From NCBI GenBank assembly GCA_017381935.1, contig JAFOBG010000005.1, positions 1 through 64,000 of the forward strand: 64,000 bases of DNA. Direction: 5' to 3'. Within the stretch, counting starts at the first letter, position 1; each line of letters begins with the position of its first letter. Shown here one piece after another: positions 9,230-17,143 of this stretch. This DNA comes from Alistipes sp. (lineage in GTDB: Bacteria; Bacteroidota; Bacteroidia; Bacteroidales; Rikenellaceae). The position numbers and the translations under genes were made by a program. The notes under the pieces were generated by a model. That model did not search any database. It saw only the letters and a program-made list of their open reading frames with translations, and was not told the DNA's origin.

Positions 9230-10519
9230 TTATTTATCAAATCTTACTGCCACGTCGTCGTATGCGAAGTATGCAGGTGTATTCATGCCGTAGTCTCCTA
9301 TAAGGTCTTCGCTCGGTGCAAAGTTGAAGACAACCTTAGCCACCTTACCAAGCGATGAAAGGTCCCACTTAACCCACTCTGCAACTGGAGTAGTTCCCTG
9401 GCAGAGAATAAACTCTGCTGAGCCTACAAGTTCATCAGCGCTGTTGTATCCGTATGCAACGACCTTAAAGATGGTGTTTTCGCAAGCAGGTGGAGCAAAA
9501 CCGTCTCCAATAGTGAGCGAATTGAGTACATAGCAGGTGTTTGTTACAAACATGTGGTCAACAACCCTCTCCACGCCATCAGCAAAGGCAAATCCTTGCA
9601 TCTGAGCATCGTAAATACCTGAGTTGAAGCTATCTACATAGCCATTATGCACGCAGAAGTTCGCCGAGCCATTATTCCCGCCCATTGGTGTTGCAAGCTG
9701 TAGCTCATACCAACCATAGTAACCCTCTGGAAGGGTTGTGTAGTCCGCAATAACGTAGTTTGAAATCGCCTGCCCACCAGTCCAGTATGGAACAGCAAAG
9801 CTATGTACAAGCTCTGTATTACCCTCGTCATACCAGAAGTATGTTCCGCCTGCCATATTGTAGAGCAAATCGCCACCATACTGCAGTGGGTCAATAAGAC
9901 TGCTCCAAGTCTCAATTGCTGGCCCGTAGTAGTCAAGAGCATAGCTTGTAAAGCGAGCATCGCTGTCCTCAAATGTAAGAACTCGTAGCTCATAGCTTGG
10001 CTCCTGCTCTTGGTCGCCCTCCTGGCCACTATCGGTTGCCTTTGGCAGAACAATTACACGACCATCGGCAAGGGTGATTGTAACGGTTGTCTGATCTTCC
10101 TCTATAGATACAAAGAACGAATCTCCATCTTTGCCATCTTTACCATCTTTACCGTCAGTGCCATTTACGCCATCCTTTCCATTGGTGCCGTCAACACCGT
10201 CTTTACCATCAGCTCCATCTTTGCCATTAAGGCCATCTTTACCATCAGCTCCGTCTTTGCCGTTTGTACCATTTTTGATAACCACTTTGCTTCCGTCGCT
10301 AAATGTAAGCTCTACCCCCTCGGTAGTTTGCTCTGTTGAGATGATTACCTTGCCTTTATTAAGGGCCTCGACAAGTGCAGAGAGCGTCGCAATATCCTGT
10401 TGGTTTTGTTCGGTCTGCTGTTTTACCTCATCCATTGCCTCCCAAAGAGAGGTGTCATCGTACTGACAACCCGCCAATATAAATATAGGAAGGGTTGCTA
10501 AAATAAATAGTTTTTTCAT
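9230..10519 (-). CDS. DUF4465 (BtuH-like) lipoprotein on a collagen-like stalk
   Basis: Predicted surface lipoprotein, first gene after the cobalamin riboswitch. A lipobox (ILAGC, Cys18) is followed by a short coiled coil (about 20-60), a small beta segment (GKVIISTEQTTEGVELTF), and a collagen-like stretch at about residues 83-134 built of GKDGADGKDG-type triplets. The C-terminal region from about 165 matches the DUF4465 fold family (SLIDPLQYGGDLLY, AISNY, near-terminal YFAYDDVAVR). DUF4465 proteins called BtuH in Bacteroides bind vitamin B12, so the stalk may hold a cobalamin-binding head away from the membrane. Specificity is inferred from the family and the riboswitch; the collagen-like insert is the unusual part. 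Confidence 0.8.
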   Translation of the reverse strand: MKKLFILATLPIFILAGCQYDDTSLWEAMDEVKQQTEQNQQDIATLSALVEALNKGKVIISTEQTTEGVELTFSDGSKVVIKNGTNGKDGADGKDGLNGKDGADGKDGVDGTNGKDGVNGTDGKDGKDGKDGDSFFVSIEEDQTTVTITLADGRVIVLPKATDSGQEGDQEQEPSYELRVLTFEDSDARFTSYALDYYGPAIETWSSLIDPLQYGGDLLYNMAGGTYFWYDEGNTELVHSFAVPYWTGGQAISNYVIADYTTLPEGYYGWYELQLATPMGGNNGSANFCVHNGYVDSFNSGIYDAQMQGFAFADGVERVVDHMFVTNTCYVLNSLTIGDGFAPPACENTIFKVVAYGYNSADELVGSAEFILCQGTTPVAEWVKWDLSSLGKVAKVVFNFAPSEDLIGDYGMNTPAYFAYDDVAVRFDK

Positions 10520-10540
10520 TCTAATACTCTGTTAGAAATT

Positions 10541-10581
10541 AAACAATAAAAAGAACGCTGTAACCCTTAGGATTACAGCGT
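10541..10581 (-). terminator. Terminator between the riboswitch and the B12 operon
   Basis: On the minus strand, ACGCTGTAA (from 10581) pairs with TTACAGCGT (ending 10555) and is followed by TCTTTTTATTGTTT. It sits after the cobalamin aptamer and 36 nt before the first start codon, so it is probably the riboswitch expression platform (transcription attenuation). Confidence 0.75.
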
Positions 10582-10689
10582 CTATATTGTCAAAACCTCT
10601 CTTCGTCTAAAATTTGTGCACCAACCTCAGCCTCTGATGAGTTTTGATTTCGACCCGTTATCCTGCAGGTTGTAAAATCATATTTGGTA

Positions 10690-10862
10690 GAGGCAGGTCT
10701 TCTGACTTGTTCCGTCTCTTGCGCCTTCTCAGTTTCCCAATGGCTTTTAGCAAGAGGGTTAGTGCCCTTATAGGCAGGAACTTACAGCAGCAGGTACTGT
10801 TTCGGATTTTCACCGAATTTCCTTTTCATCTTGTTGCTTTATCACAACAAGACACCTTCTAC
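10690..10862 (-). ncRNA. Cobalamin (adenosylcobalamin) riboswitch
   Basis: The minus strand carries the family landmarks in order: CGGTGAAAATCCG, the conserved ACAGTACCTGCTGCTGTAAG core, a J6-like segment, GCCATTGGGAAACTGAGAAGGCGC (B12-box region) and AGTCAGAAGACCTGCCT. It heads the DUF4465-PKD-BtuG-BtuB operon and would reduce its expression when cobalamin is plentiful. Confidence 0.95.
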
Positions 10863-10867
10863 AAATG

Positions 10868-10899
10868 CAAAGATATGTAAAAAAAAGTAATCCTCCAAA
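10868..10899 (-). promoter_or_regulatory. Promoter of the B12 operon
   Basis: Minus strand: TATCTTTG at 10868-10875 with TTTG at 10896-10899, 20 nt upstream. It starts the riboswitch leader immediately before the aptamer. Confidence 0.75.
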
Positions 10900-11011
10900 A
10901 TTATTTGCATCTCTTCATCTTTGCAGAGCCTTTTGGAGGGGACTATTCAGTCAAGGCCTACGATACTAAAAGATTGCTGGGTTATAACACCTTTTAGGGA
11001 AGAGCATTGTA

Positions 11012-11752
11012 TTATATTAGCTCTGCAAAGATTTTAGCCATACGGCGCTGGATAGGCGAGTCAACACCTCGCTTAGGGTGCCAGCCGTAGGTAACGCCGT
11101 TTATAATCTCGCAGCTGTTCGCATCAGGGTGTGCGAATGAGACAGAGGCTTGTTGGCCTGTCTTAGGGTCGGGAGTACTCTTCGAGAAGCCTATTTTTTT
11201 GTCGAACTCGCACAGTCGGACGTAGTTGCTCCAACGTTTAGCGAGTCTGCGGACAGAGTTATTATAGGTCTCTCTGGCATCGTGCCAATGGGTGCAGAGA
11301 ATGATATCGACCGGTTTGCCACCCTTAATGCCGTACCATTCGGAGTGTGGATTAGACTCGCACTGCTCGCACATGGAGATATATTTACGAATAACATAGT
11401 CAAATGCTGCCGCACGATTCATACCTGTATGAGGTATTGTCGAGCCCTCGATATTAAAAATATCGTCATTATGGGTAAACATAATGGTCAGCGTCTCAAA
11501 ACTCTCAAACTCATCCTCTGTAAAGAGAGTGCCTGCGGCAAATTTAAGTGCCGAATGGACTATACACTCGCCTGAAGCGGCCTTATTGATAGGCTTATAG
11601 CCCTTACTTTGGCATGCCAACTCAAACCATCCGTTCTCAGGATAGGCAAATGAAGCGCCGATAATAGCCACACCCTGCTTTGACTTAGGGATACTCTGGC
11701 TATTACACGACACTAAAGCGAAAAGTGCAAGAAGTGCGACAAGGGGTTTCAT
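11012..11752 (-). CDS. SGNH/GDSL-like hydrolase lipoprotein (DUF5040-type)
   Basis: The 246-residue product has a lipoprotein signal (LFALVSC). The mature part opens with VAIIGASFAYPENGW, resembling the nucleophile block of SGNH/GDSL esterases, and has a late HPDANSCEIINGVTYGWHP segment that could supply the catalytic Asp/His. The family match to DUF5040 is from memory and tentative. It lies 4 nt after an acid phosphatase gene and is probably co-transcribed with both phosphatases, suggesting envelope or periplasmic scavenging of esterified substrates. Confidence 0.6.
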   Translation of the reverse strand: MKPLVALLALFALVSCNSQSIPKSKQGVAIIGASFAYPENGWFELACQSKGYKPINKAASGECIVHSALKFAAGTLFTEDEFESFETLTIMFTHNDDIFNIEGSTIPHTGMNRAAAFDYVIRKYISMCEQCESNPHSEWYGIKGGKPVDIILCTHWHDARETYNNSVRRLAKRWSNYVRLCEFDKKIGFSKSTPDPKTGQQASVSFAHPDANSCEIINGVTYGWHPKRGVDSPIQRRMAKIFAELI

Positions 11753-11756
11753 ACCT

Positions 11757-12488
11757 CTACTTTGATACTCTTAAAAACTCACGTTTAGCACGCCGCATCT
11801 GCTTACAGAAACGTTTTGAGGTGTGCAGTTTAGCCACTGCCGCAGCCGCAACAAGACGAGAGGCATCGACATCGCTTTGCCAATGGTAGCCTGAAATGAC
11901 TCTGCTTTGGCCATATTGATAGCCCAAGGCAAGGAGCTCTTCTGCTGCATCAGGGTTAATCTCGACAAGTAGTAGTGCTGTTGCCCAGCCTCTGAGGGTA
12001 TGACCCGATGGAAAGGAGCCGTTTTGGTGCAACATGCCCTCACGGTCAGGCATCAGCGTTCCCTCTTTATGGTATGCAAATGGGCGGGTACGATGGTAGT
12101 ACTCTTTCGGGCCGATAATGCTCTTGACACATGTTATAACGCCATCACGGAGCAACAGATATATCTGCGGCGTATTTTCTGCCGAAATCTCAATGCCAAA
12201 AGGTTTGCTGAACTGACGACATAGGTTGTTGAGTCGATTGTCTGATTGGGCTTGAGCCGCCGCTGCCGCCTCAGGGTCAGTCTGGCGAATTTTTTTGCCA
12301 AGCTCATAGACTGCAAGGTCATACTTAAAGGCCTCGCTATCATCGGCAGGAGGGCCCGGCAAGAATTGTTTCATATCGGGCATTTGCTCCGGCTGGAAAT
12401 AGAGGTTGGCACCCTTATAATCCTCTTGAGCCGAGAGACTAAATACAACTCCGAGGAGGAGCGTAACCAGAATAGATACTCTTCTCAT
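11757..12488 (-). CDS. Periplasmic acid phosphatase, PAP2/class A type (copy 2)
   Basis: Non-specific phosphomonoesterase expected in the periplasm. The 243-residue product starts with a signal peptide (ending FSLSAQ) and carries the full PAP2 signature: K-x6-RP as KEYYHRTRP, SFPSGHT with the catalytic-domain His, and GQSRVISGYHWQSDVDASR with the nucleophilic His. It is closely related to the gene immediately upstream, including the basic C terminus FCKQMRRAKREF, so the pair arose by tandem duplication. The gaps of 3 and 4 nt on either side indicate one operon. Confidence 0.87.
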   Translation of the reverse strand: MRRVSILVTLLLGVVFSLSAQEDYKGANLYFQPEQMPDMKQFLPGPPADDSEAFKYDLAVYELGKKIRQTDPEAAAAAQAQSDNRLNNLCRQFSKPFGIEISAENTPQIYLLLRDGVITCVKSIIGPKEYYHRTRPFAYHKEGTLMPDREGMLHQNGSFPSGHTLRGWATALLLVEINPDAAEELLALGYQYGQSRVISGYHWQSDVDASRLVAAAAVAKLHTSKRFCKQMRRAKREFLRVSK

Positions 12489-12491
12489 ACT

Positions 12492-13226
12492 CTACTTTCT
12501 TTTCTTCTCAAACTCACGTTTTGCACGGCGCATCTGCTTACAGAAGGCCTTTGAGTTCTGCATAGCTACTACAGCAACTGAGGCTGCAATGCGTGCAGCA
12601 TCAACATCGCTCTGCCAATGGAAACCTGTAATAATACGGCTCTGACCGCACTCATAACCCTCCTTGAGCAGTGCATCGGCAGCCTCTGGATTAATCTGAG
12701 CAAGCAATAGTGCGCCCGAAAAACCGATAATGGTATGGCCTGAAGGGTAGGAGCCGTTGTTACGAAGGACATCCTCAGCCTTTGGAACTAATGTAGGCTC
12801 ATTAAAGCGACTGAAAGGTCGCTGGCGGCTATAGTGTTTCTTTGGCTTGAGTGAGATGTTGTTTGCAGTCTCCATACCGTCAATTAGCAGACGGTAAATC
12901 TGAGGTGTATTCTCAGGAGAAATTTCAAGGCCAAAAGCCTCGCTAAAGTGGCTGCAGACAACTACAGGGTCGATACTCGCATGGCGGATAGCACGCTCTG
13001 CTCGCTTTACGTCCTTACGCTGCTCCTTGCCCCAATTGTAACGGCTAATATCGTAATCAAAGGCTGCACTGTCCTCTGAAGGTGGCTCAGGAAGCCAATT
13101 AACCATATTTGGAAGTTGGTCGGGTGTAAGATACGCTTTGGCACCCTTGAGAAGTTGCGCAGAGGCGCTGTTTGTAACGCTTAACGATACAAATAAGGTA
13201 AGTGTTAGTAGTAAAATTTTTTTCAT
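12492..13226 (-). CDS. Periplasmic acid phosphatase, PAP2/class A type (copy 1)
   Basis: First gene of the phosphatase operon; 244 residues with a signal peptide (ending NSASAQ). PAP2 motifs are KHYSRQRP, NGSYPSGHT and CGQSRIITGFHWQSDVDAAR. The family removes phosphate from a wide range of monoesters such as nucleotides and sugar phosphates. The sequence stays similar to its neighbour along the whole length, with the same order of motifs and C terminus. A -7 box lies 20 nt upstream. Confidence 0.88.
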   Translation of the reverse strand: MKKILLLTLTLFVSLSVTNSASAQLLKGAKAYLTPDQLPNMVNWLPEPPSEDSAAFDYDISRYNWGKEQRKDVKRAERAIRHASIDPVVVCSHFSEAFGLEISPENTPQIYRLLIDGMETANNISLKPKKHYSRQRPFSRFNEPTLVPKAEDVLRNNGSYPSGHTIIGFSGALLLAQINPEAADALLKEGYECGQSRIITGFHWQSDVDAARIAASVAVVAMQNSKAFCKQMRRAKREFEKKRK

Positions 13227-13245
13227 AATAGCGGTTTATATAGTG

Positions 13246-13253
13246 CAAAGATA
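13246..13253 (-). promoter_or_regulatory. -7 box of the phosphatase operon
   Basis: The minus strand reads TATCTTTG 20 nt before the ATG at 13226. It is divergent from the nfo box, 22 nt away. Confidence 0.6.
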
Positions 13254-13275
13254 TGTTTTATTTTCAAGAAAATAT

Positions 13276-13283
13276 TACCTTTG
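13276..13283 (+). promoter_or_regulatory. -7 box of nfo
   Basis: TACCTTTG, matching TAnnTTTG, 26 nt before the nfo ATG. No clear TTTG -33 element. Confidence 0.55.
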
Positions 13284-13309
13284 TATAAAATAAAAACGAA
13301 AAGATAACT

Positions 13310-14155
13310 ATGAAATACTTTGGAGCACACGTAAGCGCAGCTGGTGGCGTGGAAAACGCACCGTACAATGCAAAGGCTATCGGGGCTACAGCATTTGCAC
13401 TCTTTACAAAAAATCAGCGTCAGTGGATTGCCCCTGCCCTTACAGATGAGCAGTGTGAGCGCTTTAAGGCAGCCCTTGCAGAGTGTGGGTATGCTCCACA
13501 CCAGATTCTGCCGCACGACAGCTATCTGATAAACCTCGGGCACCCGGAGGCTGAGGGACTCAATAAGTCTCGTGAGTCTTTCTTTGAGGAGATGGCTCGC
13601 TGCGAGGCTCTTGGCCTTGACCGCCTTAACTTCCATCCGGGGAGTCATCTGAATAAGATAACTACCACCCTCTCGCTCAATCGTATTGCCGAGAGTATCA
13701 ATATGGCTCTTGACCGCACCCATGGCGTTACGGCAGTAATTGAGAATACGGCAGGGCAGGGCTCAAATCTCGGTTTTTCTTGGGAGCACCTGGCCTATAT
13801 CATCGAGCGTGTAGAGGATAAATCTCGTGTAGGCTACTGCATAGATACATGCCATAGTTTTGCTGCGGGATATGATTTGGGTACTGCTGAAGCATGTGAA
13901 AAGACATTTGCAGAGCTTGATAGCATTGTGAGCCTTAAGTACTTGCGAGGCATACACTTAAACGATGCCCTCAAACCACTCGGTAGCCGTGTTGACCGCC
14001 ATGCTCCACTCGGAGAGGGTACTATCGGCTGGGATTGCTTTAAGTTTATCGCCTCAAACCCTATCTTTGATAACATCCCAATAGTCCTTGAAACTCCTGA
14101 TGAGAGTCGTTGGGCTGAGGAGATTGCAATGCTCAAGAGCTTTGCAGGTTTGTAG
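13310..14155 (+). CDS. nfo: Endonuclease IV (AP endonuclease)
   Basis: Cytoplasmic zinc-dependent AP endonuclease of base-excision repair. The 281-residue length fits the family. Visible motifs are [12 protein letters not shown] at the N terminus, the NFHPGSH zinc-ligand segment, [28 protein letters not shown] and HLNDA...[16 protein letters not shown], which together hold the metal-binding His, Glu and Asp residues. It is divergent from the phosphatase operon and precedes a secreted hydrolase 38 nt downstream. Confidence 0.96.
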   Translation: MKYFGAHVSAAGGVENAPYNAKAIGATAFALFTKNQRQWIAPALTDEQCERFKAALAECGYAPHQILPHDSYLINLGHPEAEGLNKSRESFFEEMARCEALGLDRLNFHPGSHLNKITTTLSLNRIAESINMALDRTHGVTAVIENTAGQGSNLGFSWEHLAYIIERVEDKSRVGYCIDTCHSFAAGYDLGTAEACEKTFAELDSIVSLKYLRGIHLNDALKPLGSRVDRHAPLGEGTIGWDCFKFIASNPIFDNIPIVLETPDESRWAEEIAMLKSFAGL

Positions 14156-14193
14156 TGTAAATAGTTAGGGTACACCTATTAATACCTTTACCC

Positions 14194-14934
14194 ATGAAAA
14201 GAACGATTACGCTTATTGTAACTCTATGCACTCTGCTTACTACACTCTATGCACAGAGACCATATATGAGCCGTGCCGAGTTTACAAAGTGGTGTGAAGA
14301 TGAGTTGCACAGCGACCAATTTGGCTCTCTGCCATATCGTATTGCCCGATTTGATAAGAGAACAAATAGTGCGCCTGCTTTGGTCGTATGGTTTCATGGT
14401 GGGCATAGCTCAGGGTGTGATAATAAGAGACATATCGGCACCAATACCGATGCTGTCGGCAAACTTGCACGCTACCTGCAGACGGTTGAAGATAATACAG
14501 TACTTGCAGCACCGCACTGCTCAGAACAGATGCGGGATGAGTCAGACCAAACTGCAATCATGCTCTGTCGCTGGATAGACTACCTTGTCGAAAAAGAGGG
14601 AATAGATAGAGATAAAATATACCTTATCGGTGCATCGTTTGGAGGTATGCTTGTCTCAAAGATATCCTCTGCAAGACCTGATATACCAGCAGCAATAGAG
14701 ATTATTGCTACCGTTCCGCATATCCGTAATGCAACAAAAGACGATTTTGCCCTATGCTGTGTAGCTTCCGACGAGGGCAACCTTCGCAAGTTTGACCGCA
14801 TCGAACAGACTATCTACCAACTCCATGAGGCAGGTTTTGATATCCGCTATATAGTAAGGCCCGGCCTCTCCCACCAGGAGATTTGCCAAGTCGGCTTGGA
14901 TAAAACCACCCTCGATTGGCTCTTTAGTCATTAA
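14194..14934 (+). CDS. Secreted alpha/beta hydrolase
   Basis: The 246-residue product has a signal peptide (ending TTLYAQ). The alpha/beta-hydrolase features are an oxyanion-loop-like VVWFHGGHSSG, the nucleophile elbow GASFGGMLVS (Ser within GxSxGG) and a late His in GLSHQE, giving a plausible Ser-Asp-His triad. It resembles esterase/dienelactone-hydrolase-type proteins, but no substrate can be named. It may be co-transcribed with nfo. Confidence 0.68.
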   Translation: MKRTITLIVTLCTLLTTLYAQRPYMSRAEFTKWCEDELHSDQFGSLPYRIARFDKRTNSAPALVVWFHGGHSSGCDNKRHIGTNTDAVGKLARYLQTVEDNTVLAAPHCSEQMRDESDQTAIMLCRWIDYLVEKEGIDRDKIYLIGASFGGMLVSKISSARPDIPAAIEIIATVPHIRNATKDDFALCCVASDEGNLRKFDRIEQTIYQLHEAGFDIRYIVRPGLSHQEICQVGLDKTTLDWLFSH

Positions 14935-14960
14935 TCCGATATATACCTACAGACTCAAAT

Positions 14961-15035
14961 AAGTTTAGGGTAACATAAACAAAAAATAAGAGGGCGTTTC
15001 AGGGCGACCTCTTACCTCGGAGGATTGCCCCCTCC
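14961..15035. repeat. Intergenic direct repeat, copy 1
   Basis: About 75 bp sharing acataaacaaaaaataag, agggcgtttca, cgacctcttacctcggagg and a C-rich end with a second copy 285 bp downstream. Internally, aagagg pairs with cctctt. Confidence 0.8.
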
Positions 15036-15092
15036 AATAAAACAACAACTGCGAAGCACCTATAAAACTACTAACGCACGCAGCAGGCGAGA

Positions 15093-15224
15093 GAAGACTA
15101 AGTTGGAGCAGTCAATCGTAGATTGTTGACATTGGATGATATTGACTGAAAACTTGTTTTCAAAGACAATACCAGCCAGTGTCAAAAGTTGCGAAGCAAC
15201 ACTGCTCCACGCAGATAAGTCTTC
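15093..15224. other. Multibranched inverted-repeat element
   Basis: Nested complementary arms: gaagact (15093-15099) with agtcttc (15218-15224); ggagcagt (15105-15112) with actgctcc (15201-15208); ttgacattgg (15126-15135) with ccagtgtcaa (15176-15185, one mismatch or wobble); gaaaac (15148-15153) with gttttc (15156-15161); gttgc-GAA-gcaac (15188-15200). A short hairpin also forms around 15111-15130. The nesting fits a structured RNA or a cruciform MITE-like element. No coding potential is seen. Confidence 0.6.
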
Positions 15225-15245
15225 CGAGCCGCCACAGTGGGTCAG

Positions 15246-15328
15246 TAGTTTAGGAGGGACATAAACAAAAAATAAGAGGGCGTTTCACAACGACCTCTTA
15301 CCTCGGAGGGTTGCCCCTCCTAAACTAC
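15246..15328. repeat. Intergenic direct repeat, copy 2, with terminal inverted arms
   Basis: Second copy of the 14961 repeat. In this copy the ends are themselves inverted: tagtttaggaggg at 15246-15258 pairs with cccctcctaaacta at 15315-15328. The 15329-15537 stretch beyond holds nothing recognisable. Confidence 0.75.
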
Positions 15329-15537
15329 TAACCCAAACTTAAATAAATGAAGAAACCTCACTGCGGCTTGCAGTTATTACCGCAGCTGTTGTTTTGAAGT
15401 GCAATCTTCATACCAATAACGCACGGTTTGGGCTAAAATTGTTCGATATGTCCAAAGTGAACATATTTGTTGCCAAATTGATTATCTTTTAGAAAATGCT
15501 CTGACAGATTATCTATAAAAATACTCCTTGGCACACT

Positions 15538-15957
15538 TTACAACATAATATCTGACTCCTTAAAGTGGAGCGACCACTCTATTTGAGCGTTCTGGTCGCT
15601 GTCAGATGCATGGATAGCATTCTGCTGTACGCTGCTACCATAAAGACGGCGTACAGTACCCTCTTCTGCTACCTCCGGATTTGTCGCACCAACGGTCTTG
15701 CGCAACTCCGCTACAGCATCTTCCTTCTCGAGTACTGCTGCAACAATCGGTCCTGAGGTCATAAAGTCAATCAGGCCATCGAAAAATGGCTTGCCGGTGT
15801 GAACTGCGTAGAAACGCTTTGCGTCGTTGCGAGACATGCACCACATACGCAGTGCGACAATGCGAAAACCGGCATCTACAAGGTGCTGAAGAATCTTGGC
15901 ATGATTGTTAGCTCGAACAGCGTCGGGCTTAATCATAGTAAAGGTTAAATTTCCCAT
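15538..15957 (-). CDS. ndk: Nucleoside diphosphate kinase
   Basis: Transfers the gamma phosphate between nucleoside tri- and diphosphates in the cytoplasm. From the ATG at 15957 (MGNLTFTMIKPDAV) the product is 139 residues, the usual length; the upstream ATG adds nine residues that do not fit the family. The active-site His lies in NAIHASDS, preceded by the Kpn-loop region, and R-x-LYGSS is present. It is monocistronic and faces the structured intergenic region. Confidence 0.95.
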   Translation of the reverse strand: MGNLTFTMIKPDAVRANNHAKILQHLVDAGFRIVALRMWCMSRNDAKRFYAVHTGKPFFDGLIDFMTSGPIVAAVLEKEDAVAELRKTVGATNPEVAEEGTVRRLYGSSVQQNAIHASDSDQNAQIEWSLHFKESDIML

Positions 15958-16063
15958 AGTAGTATTGTTTTTAGGTTTAGTCAAAACTCTTACGAAGATA
16001 AAACAAAATTTCGGGATTTCAAAATTAAATAGTTTTTTCTTATGTTGCTATAGAGAATAAAAA

Positions 16064-16094
16064 TTTGACAAATACAAAATTCGTTGTATCTTTG
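16064..16094 (+). promoter_or_regulatory. Promoter of the rubrerythrin gene
   Basis: TTTG at 16064-16067 and TATCTTTG at 16087-16094, separated by 19 nt. A near-ideal Bacteroidota promoter, giving a leader of about 40 nt. Confidence 0.8.
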
Positions 16095-16137
16095 TAATGG
16101 AAATAGAAAACAACAATAAATTAAACGAATAAAAACT

Positions 16138-16674
16138 ATGAAAGAATTGAAGGGATCACGCACAGAACAGAATCTGTGGGCCGCTTTTGCAGGTGAGAGC
16201 CAGGCTCGTAATAAGTACACTTACTTCGCATCAAAGGCAAAGAAAGATGGTTATGTGCAAATTGCAAAGCTCTTTGAGGAGACTGCAAATAACGAGAAGG
16301 AGCACGCTAAGATTTGGTTTAAACTTCTCAACGGTATCGGCGATACAGCAGCTAACCTTAAGGCAGCAGCTGCAGGTGAGAACTACGAGTGGACCGATAT
16401 GTATGCAACTTTCGCAAAGGAGGCTCGTGAGGAGGGATTTGTTGAGATTGCAGTCCTCTTTGAGGCAGTAGCAAAGATTGAGAAGGAACACGAGGAGCGT
16501 TACCTCAAACTTCTTGCAAACGTAGAGGGTGGCCTTGTATTCTCTCGTGAGGGCGATATGATTTGGCAGTGCTCAAATTGCGGCCATATCGTAGTCGGTA
16601 AGCAGGCTCCTGAGCTCTGTCCGGTTTGTGCTCATCCGCAGGCTTATTTTGAGATTAAGGCTGAGAACTATTAA
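16138..16674 (+). CDS. rbr: Rubrerythrin
   Basis: Cytoplasmic non-heme iron peroxidase that removes hydrogen peroxide in anaerobes. The 178-residue product has the ferritin-like four-helix diiron domain ([39 protein letters not shown] supply the Glu/His ligands) and a C-terminal rubredoxin domain with CSNCGH and CPVCAHP as Fe(SCys)4 ligands. It has its own strong-looking promoter and is followed by the M1 hairpin module, which includes an A-run/U-run-flanked terminator. Confidence 0.96.
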   Translation: MKELKGSRTEQNLWAAFAGESQARNKYTYFASKAKKDGYVQIAKLFEETANNEKEHAKIWFKLLNGIGDTAANLKAAAAGENYEWTDMYATFAKEAREEGFVEIAVLFEAVAKIEKEHEERYLKLLANVEGGLVFSREGDMIWQCSNCGHIVVGKQAPELCPVCAHPQAYFEIKAENY

Positions 16675-16677
16675 TGT

Positions 16678-16792
16678 TGTCGTGAAAAGGCAGCATTTGC
16701 TGCCGCTAATAAAAAAGTCCCAGCAATGGCTGTACGTTTTGTACTATCCATCGCTGGGATTTTTTACCGAGCGTTGCAACTACTACCTTTTG
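16678..16792. repeat. Intergenic hairpin module M1, copy A
   Basis: 115 bp: a small hairpin ggcagc-attt-gctgcc, then a terminator-like hairpin (aaaaaagtcccagcaatgg with ccatcgctgggatttttt; apex gtac...gtac), then ccgagcgttgc and ctactaccttttg. The same order and length occur at 43282-43396. It probably also terminates rbr. Confidence 0.8.
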
Positions 16793-16811
16793 CCAACAAA
16801 ATATTTTATTG

Positions 16812-16918
16812 TGATAGCGGCACATTTGCAGCCGCTAACAAAATAGCTTGCAATGAGCAGTACCGAAGTACAGCCCATCGCAGACAATTTTGCCGAGCGT
16901 TGTAAATCCACCACTCTG
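16812..16918. repeat. Intergenic hairpin module M1, divergent copy B
   Basis: Directly after copy A: agcggc/gccgct hairpin, then gcaatgag-c-a-gtac-cgaa-gtac-agcccatcgc, then tgccgagcgttg. Same architecture as copies A and C with more sequence change. 16919-17039 shows only a short actgcc-gta-ggcagt hairpin at about 17020-17034. Confidence 0.65.
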
Positions 16919-17039
16919 ACAATAAAATGGTTCGATGAACAATCTCGGTGCCTTGCTAACGCAGTATAGGCTGACGCAGAACAACTTATAGTTTAGATTC
17001 TGTTTTCGGGTTGGGGCTACTGCCGTAGGCAGTGAAACA

Positions 17040-17093
17040 AAAAATAGACCTCTCAGTTCAAGTTTGCTTGACAACTGAAGAAGGTCTATTTTT
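17040..17093. repeat. Hairpin module M2, copy 1 (bidirectional terminator)
   Basis: aaaaatagacct pairs with aggtctattttt; cagtt pairs with aactg inside it; the apex is CAAG-tttg-CTTG. A-run and U-run on both flanks suit termination in both directions. The same apex recurs at 43530 and 52689. Confidence 0.75.
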
Positions 17094-17143
17094 TATTTCA
17101 ATAACTTAGTCAAAAGTTATCCCCAACACGCCACAGCATAGAA

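Noticed and set aside
10131-10466. Ser/Pro-rich plus-strand reading frame
   Set aside because: It is the antisense of the collagen-like repeats of the DUF4465 gene; the periodicity explains the open frame.
16678-16918. Possible CRISPR array from repeated hairpins
   Set aside because: Only two to three imperfect copies, no regular spacers and no cas genes.
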